This document shows, piece by piece, positions 32,968 to 43,000 of a stretch of 52,021 nucleotides of DNA. The position numbers were made by a program, and so were the translations under genes. Each line of letters starts with the position of its first letter. The first letter of the stretch is position 1. The stretch is taken from the NCBI GenBank assembly GCA_030041215.1, contig JASHOH010000146.1:1-52021 (forward strand), written 5' to 3'. The notes under the pieces are model-generated. The model was not told the DNA's origin. It was given only the letters and a program-made list of their open reading frames with translations, and made no database searches. This DNA comes from Candidatus Sulfotelmatobacter sp. (GTDB lineage: Bacteria > Acidobacteriota > Terriglobia > Terriglobales > Acidobacteriaceae).

Positions 32968-34490
32968 CGATCCAGGCACTACCGGCCCTGCTGCAAGCTC
33001 TGCCGCAAGATGCCGACTACACGCGCATCCTGCCGGAAATCGTTCTGTCGCTGTTCGGCATGGCCGTGATGCTTCTCGAGCCGCTGCTCGATGAAGAAAA
33101 AGGCCAGAAGATTTTAGGCCTACTCGCGTTGGTCGGGGCACTATTCGCGCTCGCCGCAACCTGGTGCATGGCACAATCTCCTGGCCTTGCCTTCTGGAGC
33201 ATGGTGCAGGTCGATGGCTTCAGCATCTTCTTTCACGTTCTGATTATTGCCATCGCGGCTGTGGTTATTCTGAGCTCCTACGAATATATGGCCGTGCAAC
33301 GCATTCGGGGCGGCGAATATTATGCTCTGATTCTTTTCGGCACCGTCGGCATGACGCTGATGTCGTCGGCGGTCGAACTGGTATTGATTTTCATCGCGCT
33401 GGAAATCTCCTCGATTTCTTCCTACGTTCTCGCCGGATTCCGCCGTAATTCAGCCTCCAGCACCGAATCTTCGCTCAAGTACTTTCTGCTCGGCTCATTT
33501 GCCACCGCTTTCTTTCTTTATGGCGTCGCCCTGATGTTCGGCGCAACCGGAGCGACCAATATCGGGCAGATCAGCCATGTTCTCCAATCCGGACCGATAC
33601 CCCTACTCGCCTATGTGGCCGTGGCTTTCATGTTCGTGGGCCTGGGATTCAAAGTCGCAGCCGCCCCGTTCCACATCTGGACCCCCGACGTTTACGAAGG
33701 CGCGCCCGCTCCGATCGTCGGCTTCATGTCGACCGCGCCAAAAGCCGCAGCATTCGCCGTTCTTCTGCGCATCGTCTTCGTCATCGACGTGCACGCTCTG
33801 TTCTGGATTATCTGGGTTTCGGCCGCGCTCTCGATGACGCTGGGCAACATCTGCGCGCTGGTGCAGGACAATGTGAAGCGGCTGCTTGCCTACTCCTCAA
33901 TCGCTCATGCCGGCTATCTTCTCGTGGCCTTCGGCGCCGCTCCAGCGCTGGGAACGTCTGCCGCAATGTTTTATGCCGCTTCTTACGCCGCCATGAACCT
34001 GGGAGCGTTCGCGATCGTGAGCCATTTTGCCAACGTTGGTGAACGATACGTTTCGCTGGAAGACTACGAAGGCCTCAGCCGCAGCTCTCCCTTACTCGCC
34101 GCTACGCTTACGGTATTTCTCTTATCCTTGATCGGCATCCCAATGACCGGCGGCTTCTTCGCCAAATTCTACGTATTCAGCGCCGCCATCAAAGCCAACC
34201 TGATCGGACTCACGATCATCGGTGTCTTGAACAGCGGCATCGGGGCTTACTACTATCTGCGAATCATCGTCATGATGTACATGCGGGAAGCGCGCAAGCC
34301 GGTTCCGGCGACTCCGCCCCCGTTCGCTCTCCGCATCGCCTTGGCGGCCTGCATGGCTGCGACTCTTTACCTCGGTCTTTCTCCCAACCTGGTTCTGGAG
34401 TATTCGCAGGATTCGGCGCAGCAGCTCGTGCAAAAAAACCGCCCCGAATCGCCCGCAACAACTTCCGCGGCTCTTCCTCATCGTGAGTAG
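32964..34490 (+). CDS. nuoN: NADH-quinone oxidoreductase subunit N (antiporter-like)
   Basis: A 508-aa membrane subunit and the last gene of the cluster. It has 14 predicted TM segments and the antiporter motifs 'AAPFHIWTPDVYEGAPAPIVGFMSTAPKAAAF' and 'LLAYSSIAHAGYLLVAFG'. It overlaps nuoM by 4 bp. It is convergent with pcm after an 88-bp gap with no clear intrinsic terminator. Confidence 0.96.
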   Translation: MTIQALPALLQALPQDADYTRILPEIVLSLFGMAVMLLEPLLDEEKGQKILGLLALVGALFALAATWCMAQSPGLAFWSMVQVDGFSIFFHVLIIAIAAVVILSSYEYMAVQRIRGGEYYALILFGTVGMTLMSSAVELVLIFIALEISSISSYVLAGFRRNSASSTESSLKYFLLGSFATAFFLYGVALMFGATGATNIGQISHVLQSGPIPLLAYVAVAFMFVGLGFKVAAAPFHIWTPDVYEGAPAPIVGFMSTAPKAAAFAVLLRIVFVIDVHALFWIIWVSAALSMTLGNICALVQDNVKRLLAYSSIAHAGYLLVAFGAAPALGTSAAMFYAASYAAMNLGAFAIVSHFANVGERYVSLEDYEGLSRSSPLLAATLTVFLLSLIGIPMTGGFFAKFYVFSAAIKANLIGLTIIGVLNSGIGAYYYLRIIVMMYMREARKPVPATPPPFALRIALAACMAATLYLGLSPNLVLEYSQDSAQQLVQKNRPESPATTSAALPHRE

Positions 34491-34578
34491 GGGAATTTTC
34501 GTAATCGCATGGAATCGGCAGGGGCTAGATTACAGAAGACGGTGGAGTGGGTTGCACCTGAAAGCAACGTGTAGCTCG

Positions 34579-35217
34579 TTAGGCGCTCACATCTTGGATT
34601 AGCGGCACAAAGCGCACCGCCTCGCGCACGGAAACGACAGGCTGCCCTCCCACCATGCGGATAAGCTGCAATTGTTGCGCATCGTGCGTGCCCACAGGAA
34701 TCATCATGCGTCCGCCTTCCGCCAATTGCTCCAGCAGCGCACGCGGTACCCCATAAGCTGCGGCGGAAACCAGAATCGCATCAAATGGAGCGGCCGCCGG
34801 CAACCCCAGCGTTCCATCTCCGGTAATCACCCGCACATTGCTGTAGCCGAGGTGCGCAAGCACGTGCCACGCATTTTCGGCCAGATCGGCATACCGCTCA
34901 ATCGAAAACACCTCAGCGGCGAGCTCGCCCAGCAACGCCGTCACGTAGCCTGAGCCAGTTCCGATCTCCAGGACTTTTTCTGTACCGCTGAGCTGCAACG
35001 CCTCAAGCATCACCGCCACAACATAAGGCTGCGAGATGGTTTGTCCATTGCCGATGGGCAACGGACCGTCGTCATAGGCGTACCTGCGATAGCCTTCCGG
35101 AACAAATTCTTCGCGAGGCACACGCAGCATGGCATCGAGCACGCGCGGGTCGGTGATGCCGCGGGCCCGCAGTTGAGACTCCACCATAGCGTGGCGGGCT
35201 GCACTCAGATCGGACAT
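34579..35217 (-). CDS. pcm: Protein-L-isoaspartate O-methyltransferase
   Basis: A 212-aa cytoplasmic repair enzyme that methylates L-isoaspartyl residues with S-adenosylmethionine. The SAM motif VLEIGTGSGYVTALL, the post-I acidic residue in VFSIER, the N-terminal RVPREEFVP and the 'GNGQTISQPYVVAVMLEAL' signature are all visible. It is the last gene of the minus-strand tamB operon, 6 bp after tamB; the linkage looks positional, not functional. Confidence 0.95.
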   Translation of the reverse strand: MSDLSAARHAMVESQLRARGITDPRVLDAMLRVPREEFVPEGYRRYAYDDGPLPIGNGQTISQPYVVAVMLEALQLSGTEKVLEIGTGSGYVTALLGELAAEVFSIERYADLAENAWHVLAHLGYSNVRVITGDGTLGLPAAAPFDAILVSAAAYGVPRALLEQLAEGGRMMIPVGTHDAQQLQLIRMVGGQPVVSVREAVRFVPLIQDVSA

Positions 35218-35223
35218 GAGCAG

Positions 35224-38200
35224 TTATTTCTTGTGGCGGCGGACGAGCAGATCGAAGCTGACCACCCCGTTCTGGTCGCGGCTGCCCACGGCAGAGAGGT
35301 TCCGATTGAAATAGTACTCCCCTTGGATGATCTGCTGCGAACTTTGCGAGACATTGGTCGAGTACGTCAGCGAAACGTGGTTCGCGAACTGCTGCTCGAT
35401 CGTGATTTGCGGACCGTTGCTGATGGGGTTGGTTTCGGTAGTCAATCCCTGGGGATCGATCTTGATATTGCTGGCGCCGAAAAGCTGTTGCCAGCGGCTG
35501 GTCACAGTGGTTTTCAATGCCTCGTTGAGGATTTGGGCGCTGGCCTGGTCGGCAAACGTGCTCTCGCCCGCTTGCGCCTGAAGCTGTTCGGATTCTCCGG
35601 TTGTCCGCCCCAGAGCAAGCAGCGCGATGATATCAGACTTGGGCAGCGGCGGCTCAGAACGATAATTCAAGTTCAGTCCTCGGTCTGGCGTGCCGGTCAG
35701 AGTCACATTCAGATCGTAGCTGCGCACCCGTGTCGAGGCCTGCAAATTGAGCTGCGGTTCGATTGCCACCGGATTAGTGAATGTGATGTCGCCTCGCTCC
35801 AGCGTGAAGCGCGTGCCGTGAAAGGTCGCCTGCCCTTCGAGAATATCCACGCGCCCAAGCACGGCCGGGCGGCCGAGCGAGCCGCGGAGCCGCAGATCGG
35901 CATCGCCCGAAAGCCGCGCAACTGCGGTGCGCATCTGCAACTCCGGCGCCGTGACGACGTGGACGTCGATCTTTACATTGTTCAGGGGTGAGTTTGCGCC
36001 GGTAACGGTTGTGAACTGGCGGCCGCGCTCCAGATACGCGCTGAAATCGAAGCCGGGTGTAATGGCCATCTTGTTGATGTGAATGTCGCCCGAAAGCGTA
36101 GACGCTGTGCGGGTCCCCACCCAATGCAATTCGGCGTCGGCGGTTGAGCTCACGCCCGGAGGATAGCGCAAGCGGACGTCTTTCGCAGTTCCTGTCAGAT
36201 TGAAATTGAGCTGCTGATTGAAATAAGTCGCGTCACCTTTCAGGTCAACCGTACCGCCGCCAGTGCGCGCCGTGAGTGTATCAATATGCAGATAATCGCG
36301 CGAGAAATCGATGGAGCCGTTCAGTTCCGTCAAGCCACTGGATAATCCCGCGTATGCCATCGACCCGTTCGCCAACTGAAGCCGCCCCTGAGCCGAAGGC
36401 TCGTTGACGGTTCCTCCGATCGTCACATTTAGGGCGACCACGCCAGACGACGTCAAGTTTGAATCGAAGGTTGACAGCAGCCTCATGTCCACGGTGCCAT
36501 CAGCGCTCAAGTCAACAGCTCGCTCCCCACCAAGCTGCATCGATCCGTGTGCGGTGAGATCGGTCCCTTCCCCCGCGAGATGAAGCCGTTCCATCTTCAA
36601 TGTTTCATTAGCTACCGAGAATTGCGTCGGATCCTGTTGTCGCAACTTCAGACCCGAGACATCCAGCGCAAGCGCATCCAGAGTACCGATTACAGTCCAG
36701 CTCGCCGGATCGCGCAGCGGGCCTCGCAGGTCAAATGAGCCGCCGACCGTGGAATGTCCCACAAATCGGCGGCCAACATACATTCGCCACAGCGCGTCTA
36801 TGTCAACCTGGTTTGCTTGGAAATGGAGATCGGCTGGATAGCCATCAGCCATCCCGACGCTTCCGGCAATCTGCAACGATCCATGCTGAAATCTTGAATT
36901 ACCCGTGACGTGCAAATTGTTTCCTTCAGTGATCGTTTGCAGATCGAAGTCACCAGCAAGCTCATCGTCCAAAGTGAGATTTCGCAAGTTTACAGTTGCG
37001 TTGATGGCAGGCGAATTGGGTGTGCCATACGCTTTGACCGCAAAATCTGCCTGGCCATTTATGGGAAGACGACCGACGTGGGATTGCGGCAGGTCCCTCA
37101 GATCGAAATTGCGTCCGGTAAGGTCAAGTCTGAAACTTCGAGCAGACGAATTGTAACTGGCACTGCCCGTAACGACTGCCCCATCGTGAAACAAATGCAT
37201 ATTGGAAAATGCGATTTCGCCGTGATCCAGACGAAAAGCGGAATCGAACTGCCGGATGTTCTCACCGTAGGCGGATCCGTCGACAAGATGAATCTGCCCT
37301 TCCGCATGCGGATTGGCCAGCGTCCCGCCGGCCTGAATTGCGCAATCCGCCCGGCCCGAAACCGGATATCCGTAACCCAGCAGGGTCTGCAAGCCCGCGA
37401 GGTCCGCATTCTGAATGTTTGCGCGCAGCGTGAGATTGCTGTCTGCCGTGAGGTGGCCGTGCTGTAAGGTCGCGGATGCATCGAATTCAGCCGCTGAGCC
37501 ATCCCGGCGAAGATTTGCCTTCTGAATGATCACACTGTGAAATGACGCTTGCAGGGATGCGGAAAAAGAATCCCAATGCGTTTTCAGTGTGCGAGTGTGA
37601 TCGGTTGCGCCGACGTCGAACTGGAAGTTTTCGATCTGTAGGCCGCCAGTAATCTGTGGAGAGGAAACTGAACCCGTCATGCTCCCGCTGAACGTCGCGT
37701 TTCCGTTCAGCTTCACCGGAATCACTTCCGGGCCTCGAACCACTTCGAGCACCGGCAGCCAGTCGGGAATGCTGGATGTGGAAATGAACAACCGCATCGC
37801 CGACGTTGCAGACAATATGCCCGAGGCTTGCACAGCCGACGTTGGAGTCTCCGCGGTAAACTGCGACAAATCCATGCTCGCATCGGCCACGTAATAAACG
37901 CCCTGCGCATGAGCATTCAGCGGCACCTCACCCGCTCTGGCATGCGCCGCAGGATTCAAATCGAGCGCAAAGCGGATTTCCGCGTCGGCCGGCGTACCCT
38001 TCCAGCGCGCTTCGATACTTCCTGATGCACCTCCTGCGGGATGAAAGCGAGGAAACGGATGAGCCGGCGCATTGAGCGCGTCCGCCAGCGAATCCGCTGA
38101 AAGATCGCGCCAGTGGACCACGACAACTGCGTTTTGAATTGCCTGAGGCTTCGGCTTCACGGCAGCGGGTTTTCTCGCCGGCGGAGCAGCAGAGATCGTC

Positions 38201-39327
38201 GCCGTTTCCAGCGTCTTTTTCATGCTGGCTGTCAGATGCTGATTAGGCGCGAGCCATTGATCCCATTCCGCATCGCCGTTGAAGCTCCCGCCGAAAATTT
38301 TTCCCTGTATTTTCGAGAGTATCAACAACTGGTCGGTGATCGAATAACCGCTGCTGACCGATGCTCGCGTGAAAGAAATCTCGTCGTCCCGCCAGCCCAG
38401 ATCGCGTAGCGCGAGCAAGCCTTCGGTGGAGAACTGGTCCAGCGACCATTCGCCGCGGCCTTTCACCTCCAGCACGCCGGCTCGAAGCTCCTGTTTGCGT
38501 GCAATCGAAGCCACATCACTAAGATCGAATTGCCCTTCGTACTGTGCCTCGAAATGCGGACGACGGATGTCTGTGATCTGCCCGCTGGCAGAAAAATGCG
38601 AATGCCCCGAGTTCCATTTGAGCGATGGAATCACAGCGGAGTTCGAGCTCAGGCTGAACTCAAGCGCGCTCATCCACGCGAAAGGACGGCATTCGGGCAG
38701 CTTTGTATCGACTAAACCAACCTGGAGCCGTCCGTCGTAGCGGCGGTGCAGATGCGAATAATCCACCCGCACGGCTATGTCCCGTGCCGAAAAGTCCAGC
38801 GGCAGCTTTTGCTGGTCCCAAAGCATCTGGCCATTACGCAGCTCAAAACGATCGATGGATAACGCGAACAGCTGCTCGATTGCTTTTTGAGGTGTCAGGC
38901 TGCTGGAGGTGGCTCCCGGAATATTTGTGGTTCCGTCGGAATAGAAAGTCACATGTATGCTGGGCTGATCCAGCGTCATGTCATAAAATGCCAAACCCGA
39001 GCCGAAGAGAGACCTTAATTTTAGCCGCGCTGTGATGCGCTCCGCGTGCGCTAAAGGCGCATCGCTGGCTGCTTCCTTGCCATGAATGGTGATCCCGAGG
39101 ACGCCCACCTGCAAGCGAAGTGGAGTGGTATGAATGCTGCCGATTTCAACGCGGCCTCCAGAAATGCGTTCCAGTTCTGCAACCAGCCGCCGCCTCACCA
39201 GAGATTGAAACGATTCCGTGTGTACATAGATGAACAGGCCGAACGCCACCATAGCAAATACGGCTGCAACGATCAGCAGGTACTCGCCCCACTTCCAGCG
39301 TCCCGGCTTGCTGGACAACTCACTCAC
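35224..39327 (-). CDS. tamB: TamB/DUF490-family inner-membrane-anchored bridge protein
   Basis: A 1367-aa protein with one N-terminal TM helix (about 14-34) followed by a very long beta-helical (AsmA/repeating-groove) region. It ends in the conserved TamB C-terminal domain (about 1020-1365; 'LNLQASTRVRSYDLNVTLTGTPDRGLNLNYRSEPPLPKSDIIALLALGR...' ). TamB-like proteins span the periplasm and are implicated in outer-membrane protein assembly or phospholipid transport. It lies directly downstream of an Omp85 gene and a SurA-like gene (4-bp overlap), the context expected of a TamA-TamB-type pair. Length is similar to E. coli TamB (~1260 aa). Confidence 0.92.
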   Translation of the reverse strand: MSELSSKPGRWKWGEYLLIVAAVFAMVAFGLFIYVHTESFQSLVRRRLVAELERISGGRVEIGSIHTTPLRLQVGVLGITIHGKEAASDAPLAHAERITARLKLRSLFGSGLAFYDMTLDQPSIHVTFYSDGTTNIPGATSSSLTPQKAIEQLFALSIDRFELRNGQMLWDQQKLPLDFSARDIAVRVDYSHLHRRYDGRLQVGLVDTKLPECRPFAWMSALEFSLSSNSAVIPSLKWNSGHSHFSASGQITDIRRPHFEAQYEGQFDLSDVASIARKQELRAGVLEVKGRGEWSLDQFSTEGLLALRDLGWRDDEISFTRASVSSGYSITDQLLILSKIQGKIFGGSFNGDAEWDQWLAPNQHLTASMKKTLETATISAAPPARKPAAVKPKPQAIQNAVVVVHWRDLSADSLADALNAPAHPFPRFHPAGGASGSIEARWKGTPADAEIRFALDLNPAAHARAGEVPLNAHAQGVYYVADASMDLSQFTAETPTSAVQASGILSATSAMRLFISTSSIPDWLPVLEVVRGPEVIPVKLNGNATFSGSMTGSVSSPQITGGLQIENFQFDVGATDHTRTLKTHWDSFSASLQASFHSVIIQKANLRRDGSAAEFDASATLQHGHLTADSNLTLRANIQNADLAGLQTLLGYGYPVSGRADCAIQAGGTLANPHAEGQIHLVDGSAYGENIRQFDSAFRLDHGEIAFSNMHLFHDGAVVTGSASYNSSARSFRLDLTGRNFDLRDLPQSHVGRLPINGQADFAVKAYGTPNSPAINATVNLRNLTLDDELAGDFDLQTITEGNNLHVTGNSRFQHGSLQIAGSVGMADGYPADLHFQANQVDIDALWRMYVGRRFVGHSTVGGSFDLRGPLRDPASWTVIGTLDALALDVSGLKLRQQDPTQFSVANETLKMERLHLAGEGTDLTAHGSMQLGGERAVDLSADGTVDMRLLSTFDSNLTSSGVVALNVTIGGTVNEPSAQGRLQLANGSMAYAGLSSGLTELNGSIDFSRDYLHIDTLTARTGGGTVDLKGDATYFNQQLNFNLTGTAKDVRLRYPPGVSSTADAELHWVGTRTASTLSGDIHINKMAITPGFDFSAYLERGRQFTTVTGANSPLNNVKIDVHVVTAPELQMRTAVARLSGDADLRLRGSLGRPAVLGRVDILEGQATFHGTRFTLERGDITFTNPVAIEPQLNLQASTRVRSYDLNVTLTGTPDRGLNLNYRSEPPLPKSDIIALLALGRTTGESEQLQAQAGESTFADQASAQILNEALKTTVTSRWQQLFGASNIKIDPQGLTTETNPISNGPQITIEQQFANHVSLTYSTNVSQSSQQIIQGEYYFNRNLSAVGSRDQNGVVSFDLLVRRHKK

Positions 39328-40037
39328 CGCGATTGGACTCCCGTGTCTGCACCCGAGTCGGGCGATCCAGGCACGTTGACTTGACCTTCAGAACGCAGTG
39401 TGTGCAGCCAAGAGACCAGCAACTCGCCCACCTTCTGCTGGGTAAGTAACTCGCGAATTTGCCCCGAAACTTCTGCCAGAGGAACCTCCGCCGCACCTGT
39501 CTGTTTTAACTTCGGCACAAACTGCTCATGATAGTAGGCCTCAATCGACTTGGAATCGATTTCGACCGCCGGACGAAGCCGTGCGTCCACCAGCCGCATC
39601 AGCTCGATCTGCTGCCGGATGTGTGCTTGAAAGTCCTTTTCCGTGAGATGGTATCGAAGAAGGATCGCTTGCCAGCCCTGTTGGTCTGCCGCTTCCGGAT
39701 ACTGTTTGCGAACCTCGGCTATTCGCGCCGCAATCTCGGCGTCACTAACCTGGGGAAAATCAGATGGCTTCATCTGTTCGCGCAGTAACTCCTGATCGAT
39801 CAAGCGATTGAGCACTGCACGGCGCTCTTCCTCGCTAAAGTCAGTCAGCTTCCGGTCTCCGGAAAGCGCCTCGTAGCACATCGCCTCGTCCCAGTCAGAT
39901 TGCAAAATAATGTGGCCATTTACGGTTGCAACGATGCGGTCGATCACGTCGCCCGCCGCCTGGCGCACCAGCAGGAAGGCGAATGCCAAGATCGCACACG
40001 CGGTGGAAATAATCGCGTTTCTTACCCGAGGACTCAT
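39324..40037 (-). CDS. SurA-like periplasmic chaperone without a PPIase domain
   Basis: A 237-aa protein with a signal peptide or anchor (about 8-30) and a SurA N-terminal domain: VIDRIVATVNGHIILQSDWDEA, then helices 'RRAVLNRLIDQELLREQM' and the C-terminal LRPAVEIDSKSIEAYYHEQFVPKL. The parvulin peptidyl-prolyl isomerase domain that normally follows is absent and the gene stops about 70 residues later. It overlaps both neighbours (Omp85 by 1 bp, tamB by 4 bp), so the three are co-translated. It is probably an outer-membrane-protein chaperone dedicated to this operon. Confidence 0.83.
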   Translation of the reverse strand: MSPRVRNAIISTACAILAFAFLLVRQAAGDVIDRIVATVNGHIILQSDWDEAMCYEALSGDRKLTDFSEEERRAVLNRLIDQELLREQMKPSDFPQVSDAEIAARIAEVRKQYPEAADQQGWQAILLRYHLTEKDFQAHIRQQIELMRLVDARLRPAVEIDSKSIEAYYHEQFVPKLKQTGAAEVPLAEVSGQIRELLTQQKVGELLVSWLHTLRSEGQVNVPGSPDSGADTGVQSR

Positions 40038-43000
40038 CAGAATGGCTGGCCTATGCTAAAGAAAACGTTAAAGGGACGCAGGCGCTGGGTTTCGAAGTTG
40101 CCGGTCAGTTGGCCTGCTGGATTGACGATCCCTTGGTAATAAGACGTTGGATTCAAATTGTACCCGAAGTCGAAGCGCAATGGACCAATAGGTGTTTTAT
40201 ACCGGAGACCAATGCCCACGGCATGGGAAGTGTAATCATACCCGCTGTTGTTGAAATACGTCATGCAGGAGGGGATCGGCACGCCTCCACTTTGCAAACA
40301 TTGCGCCGGGTCTGGCTGGTGCCAGCGCAGAACACCCTTCAACATGTCATGTCCAGCAGTATAGACGTTGCCCATGTCGTGAAATATGGCGAAACCGAAG
40401 CCTTCTCCAAGGTAGGGTAACGTTACTTGCGGAAAGCGAAGCTCCTCGCTATTTGCAAACAAAGCGGTGCCGCCTACAGGAAAACCCGAATCCGGATCGC
40501 GGGGGCCTGCTTGATTTAACCCGAAGCCACGATGGGAGTTTCCGCCCCCGGCGAAAAAAACTTCCGGCAAGGGAATTACGGTATTCCCTTGGCATGAGGT
40601 GGCCAATTTACTTATCGTGCATGCCCCCGGGGGCAGAACGCGAGTTCCACCATAAACTTGCTCTAATCCGAGGGTGGTTGAGCGGGCGAACACAAACTTG
40701 TGTGCGGCCGGGCCAAAGCCGTAATACGTGGAATCCTGGGTCAGGGCGCGGGCAAAATCCGCTTGCGAGCCCAGAAAACCTGAAGCCGCAAAACCGTCGA
40801 GCGTGAAGTACTGTCCCTTCGTGCTCTCCAGGGGATTGTCGCGGCGATCGCTGATGAATGTAAATCCTGGGCCACCCACGCGCGCGGGAAGAGAAAACAA
40901 GCTGAACTCGGCGGGAGAGAAAGTCGCTTGGAAATCGGTGGCCTTTACTCGCCGGTAGTCGAAACGATAGGTAATCGATGTAGAGTGGTTGGGCCGCACC
41001 CTGCCAATCTGCTCCCGCAGATCGATCCTCCCCTCCAGTCGCTGCGAGGTGAAGGTGGCGACATTCCGGCTGTTGTCGTAAAAGAGCGTGTAAAACACCT
41101 TTAGCTGGTCGTTGTTGAACAGCTTAGGCATCTCGTATCTGATCAGACCGCGCTGTTGTATCCGGCCCACGTGAGAGTCGAACGTCAGCGTCTGATCGCG
41201 TCCACCGACATTAAGCCTGGTTACGTCGAAGCCCACGCGCGGACTGACCCCAGTTGTTCCTGCCGGAGCTGTACCGGCGGGCAAGCCGGTTTCAAACTCC
41301 AGGCCGCCGTCATAAGTAAATGTGTAGCGCTTCGCCTCCTGCACCTGCACCAACACATTCTTTTGAGGATCCAGGCCCTCGGGATTCTGCACCGCCGTAT
41401 CGACCTGGCTGAAAATGCCGAGATCATAAAGCTTGCTTTGCGTGTCGAGCAAATCCTGCTGGCTGAGCGATTCGTGCGGGGTCACCTGAATCTCGCGCTG
41501 CACGATGTAGTTGCGGGTGTGGTCGAGTCCTCCGGTCAACACCCGGTTCACAAAGAATTGAGTGCCCTCCTGGATCGTATAGGTTACCGCCTCGCGGTTC
41601 GACTGACCTGGAATGGGCTGGGCCGTGATATCGAGCGTGGCATTGGAAAATCCATGGTTAAAGTAGTAGCTGAGGATGGCCTCGCGGTCGCTCGCAAGGT
41701 TCTGTTCTGAGTAAGGCTGACCTACGGTGGTATTGAGTTCGGGCAAAGCGTGGACCGGAATTTTTTCATTGCCCGTAATCTGAAATGCTCCCACCAGAGT
41801 CTGCGGCCCCTCGTCAATGTGAATGTGCACCGCCAGGCGATTATCAGAGCCGTGGTAGTTATCGTCTACCTTGGTCTCAATCTTCGCGTCCCGGAACCCA
41901 TTCGAAACATACAGCGCCTTAAGATTGTCGACATCAGCCTGGAGCAACACGTCGCTGTAGCTCCCTTCCGAAAAAACTCCCGCGGGGCGGATCTGAAGCC
42001 TTTGCCGCAACATCTGCGTGGGAAAATATTTATTTCCACTGATATCGATCAACACCAGGCGGTGCCGCGGCCCAGGGTCAATCCGGTAAATTACTCGCAG
42101 GATGTCATTGCCGGTTTCTTTCTCCACTTCAACCTTGGCATCGAAGCGCCCGCGGCTTTGCAGGTAATTGACAAGATTGCGCTTGCCTTCATTGAGCAGG
42201 TCGTCATCGAGTGCGTTTTCTTCGTAGACGGGTACTTCTTTTCTCATCACACTGCGGCTGATGTGAAAGCCCTGCGTATGGATCACCACCACCGGGCCGG
42301 GCTCGATCAAATAGGTGTAGTCCACGGCATTGCTTTCAGGCCGGTATTTCTGCTCCTCGATCAATACCTGCGCCAACACCCGTTGTTGCTTCTGAAACTT
42401 CTTCCGCAGCCGGTGCAGCGAGTTCGTGACGCGCGCTACAGTAACCCGCTCACCAGGATGCATGCGGGCAATGTCTTGAATCTGTGCGTCCGAATACGAC
42501 GAGTGCCCTGTGACCTTCACTATGCCAATGTGCGCCGGTTCTGCCGGAACCACGTGGAAAAGAACGTTCACTTGCTGTGTATTCGGATTCGAAGCGCTCT
42601 CCGCCGTCACCCGCGCCCGGAAATAACCATTCTCCTGCATCAGTTGGCGGATGTTGGTTAAAGCCCGGTCGAGATTATCCACCGTGTAAAGCTCGCCTAA
42701 TTGGAACTTTGATGCGTTGACGATCTGATTTCGATTTGGCCGGCTGGGAGCTCCCTCCACATCTACGAAGCCAACGAAAAAATTCAGGGACGCCCTGAAA
42801 GTAAGAATGACCTCGTCTCCAGAGGGAACCGCCTCTGCCTGAATGTCGGCGAATCGCCCCGTGGCATACAGCACGCGAACGCTTTCGCGGACCTGGTTGC
42901 GTTCAAGCGGCTCTCCTGTTTTCAGCGGCAGCATTTGCAGCAGGTGCTCGCTGTCGGACACGTCGGGCAGTTCGATAGATTTCACGATGCGCCCTTCATA

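Noticed and set aside
35041..35991. 316-codon plus-strand frame overlapping pcm and tamB
   Set aside because: It crosses the boundary of two real genes on the opposite strand and has no domain.
41750..42661. 303-codon plus-strand frame in the Omp85 gene
   Set aside because: Antisense to conserved POTRA-coding sequence.
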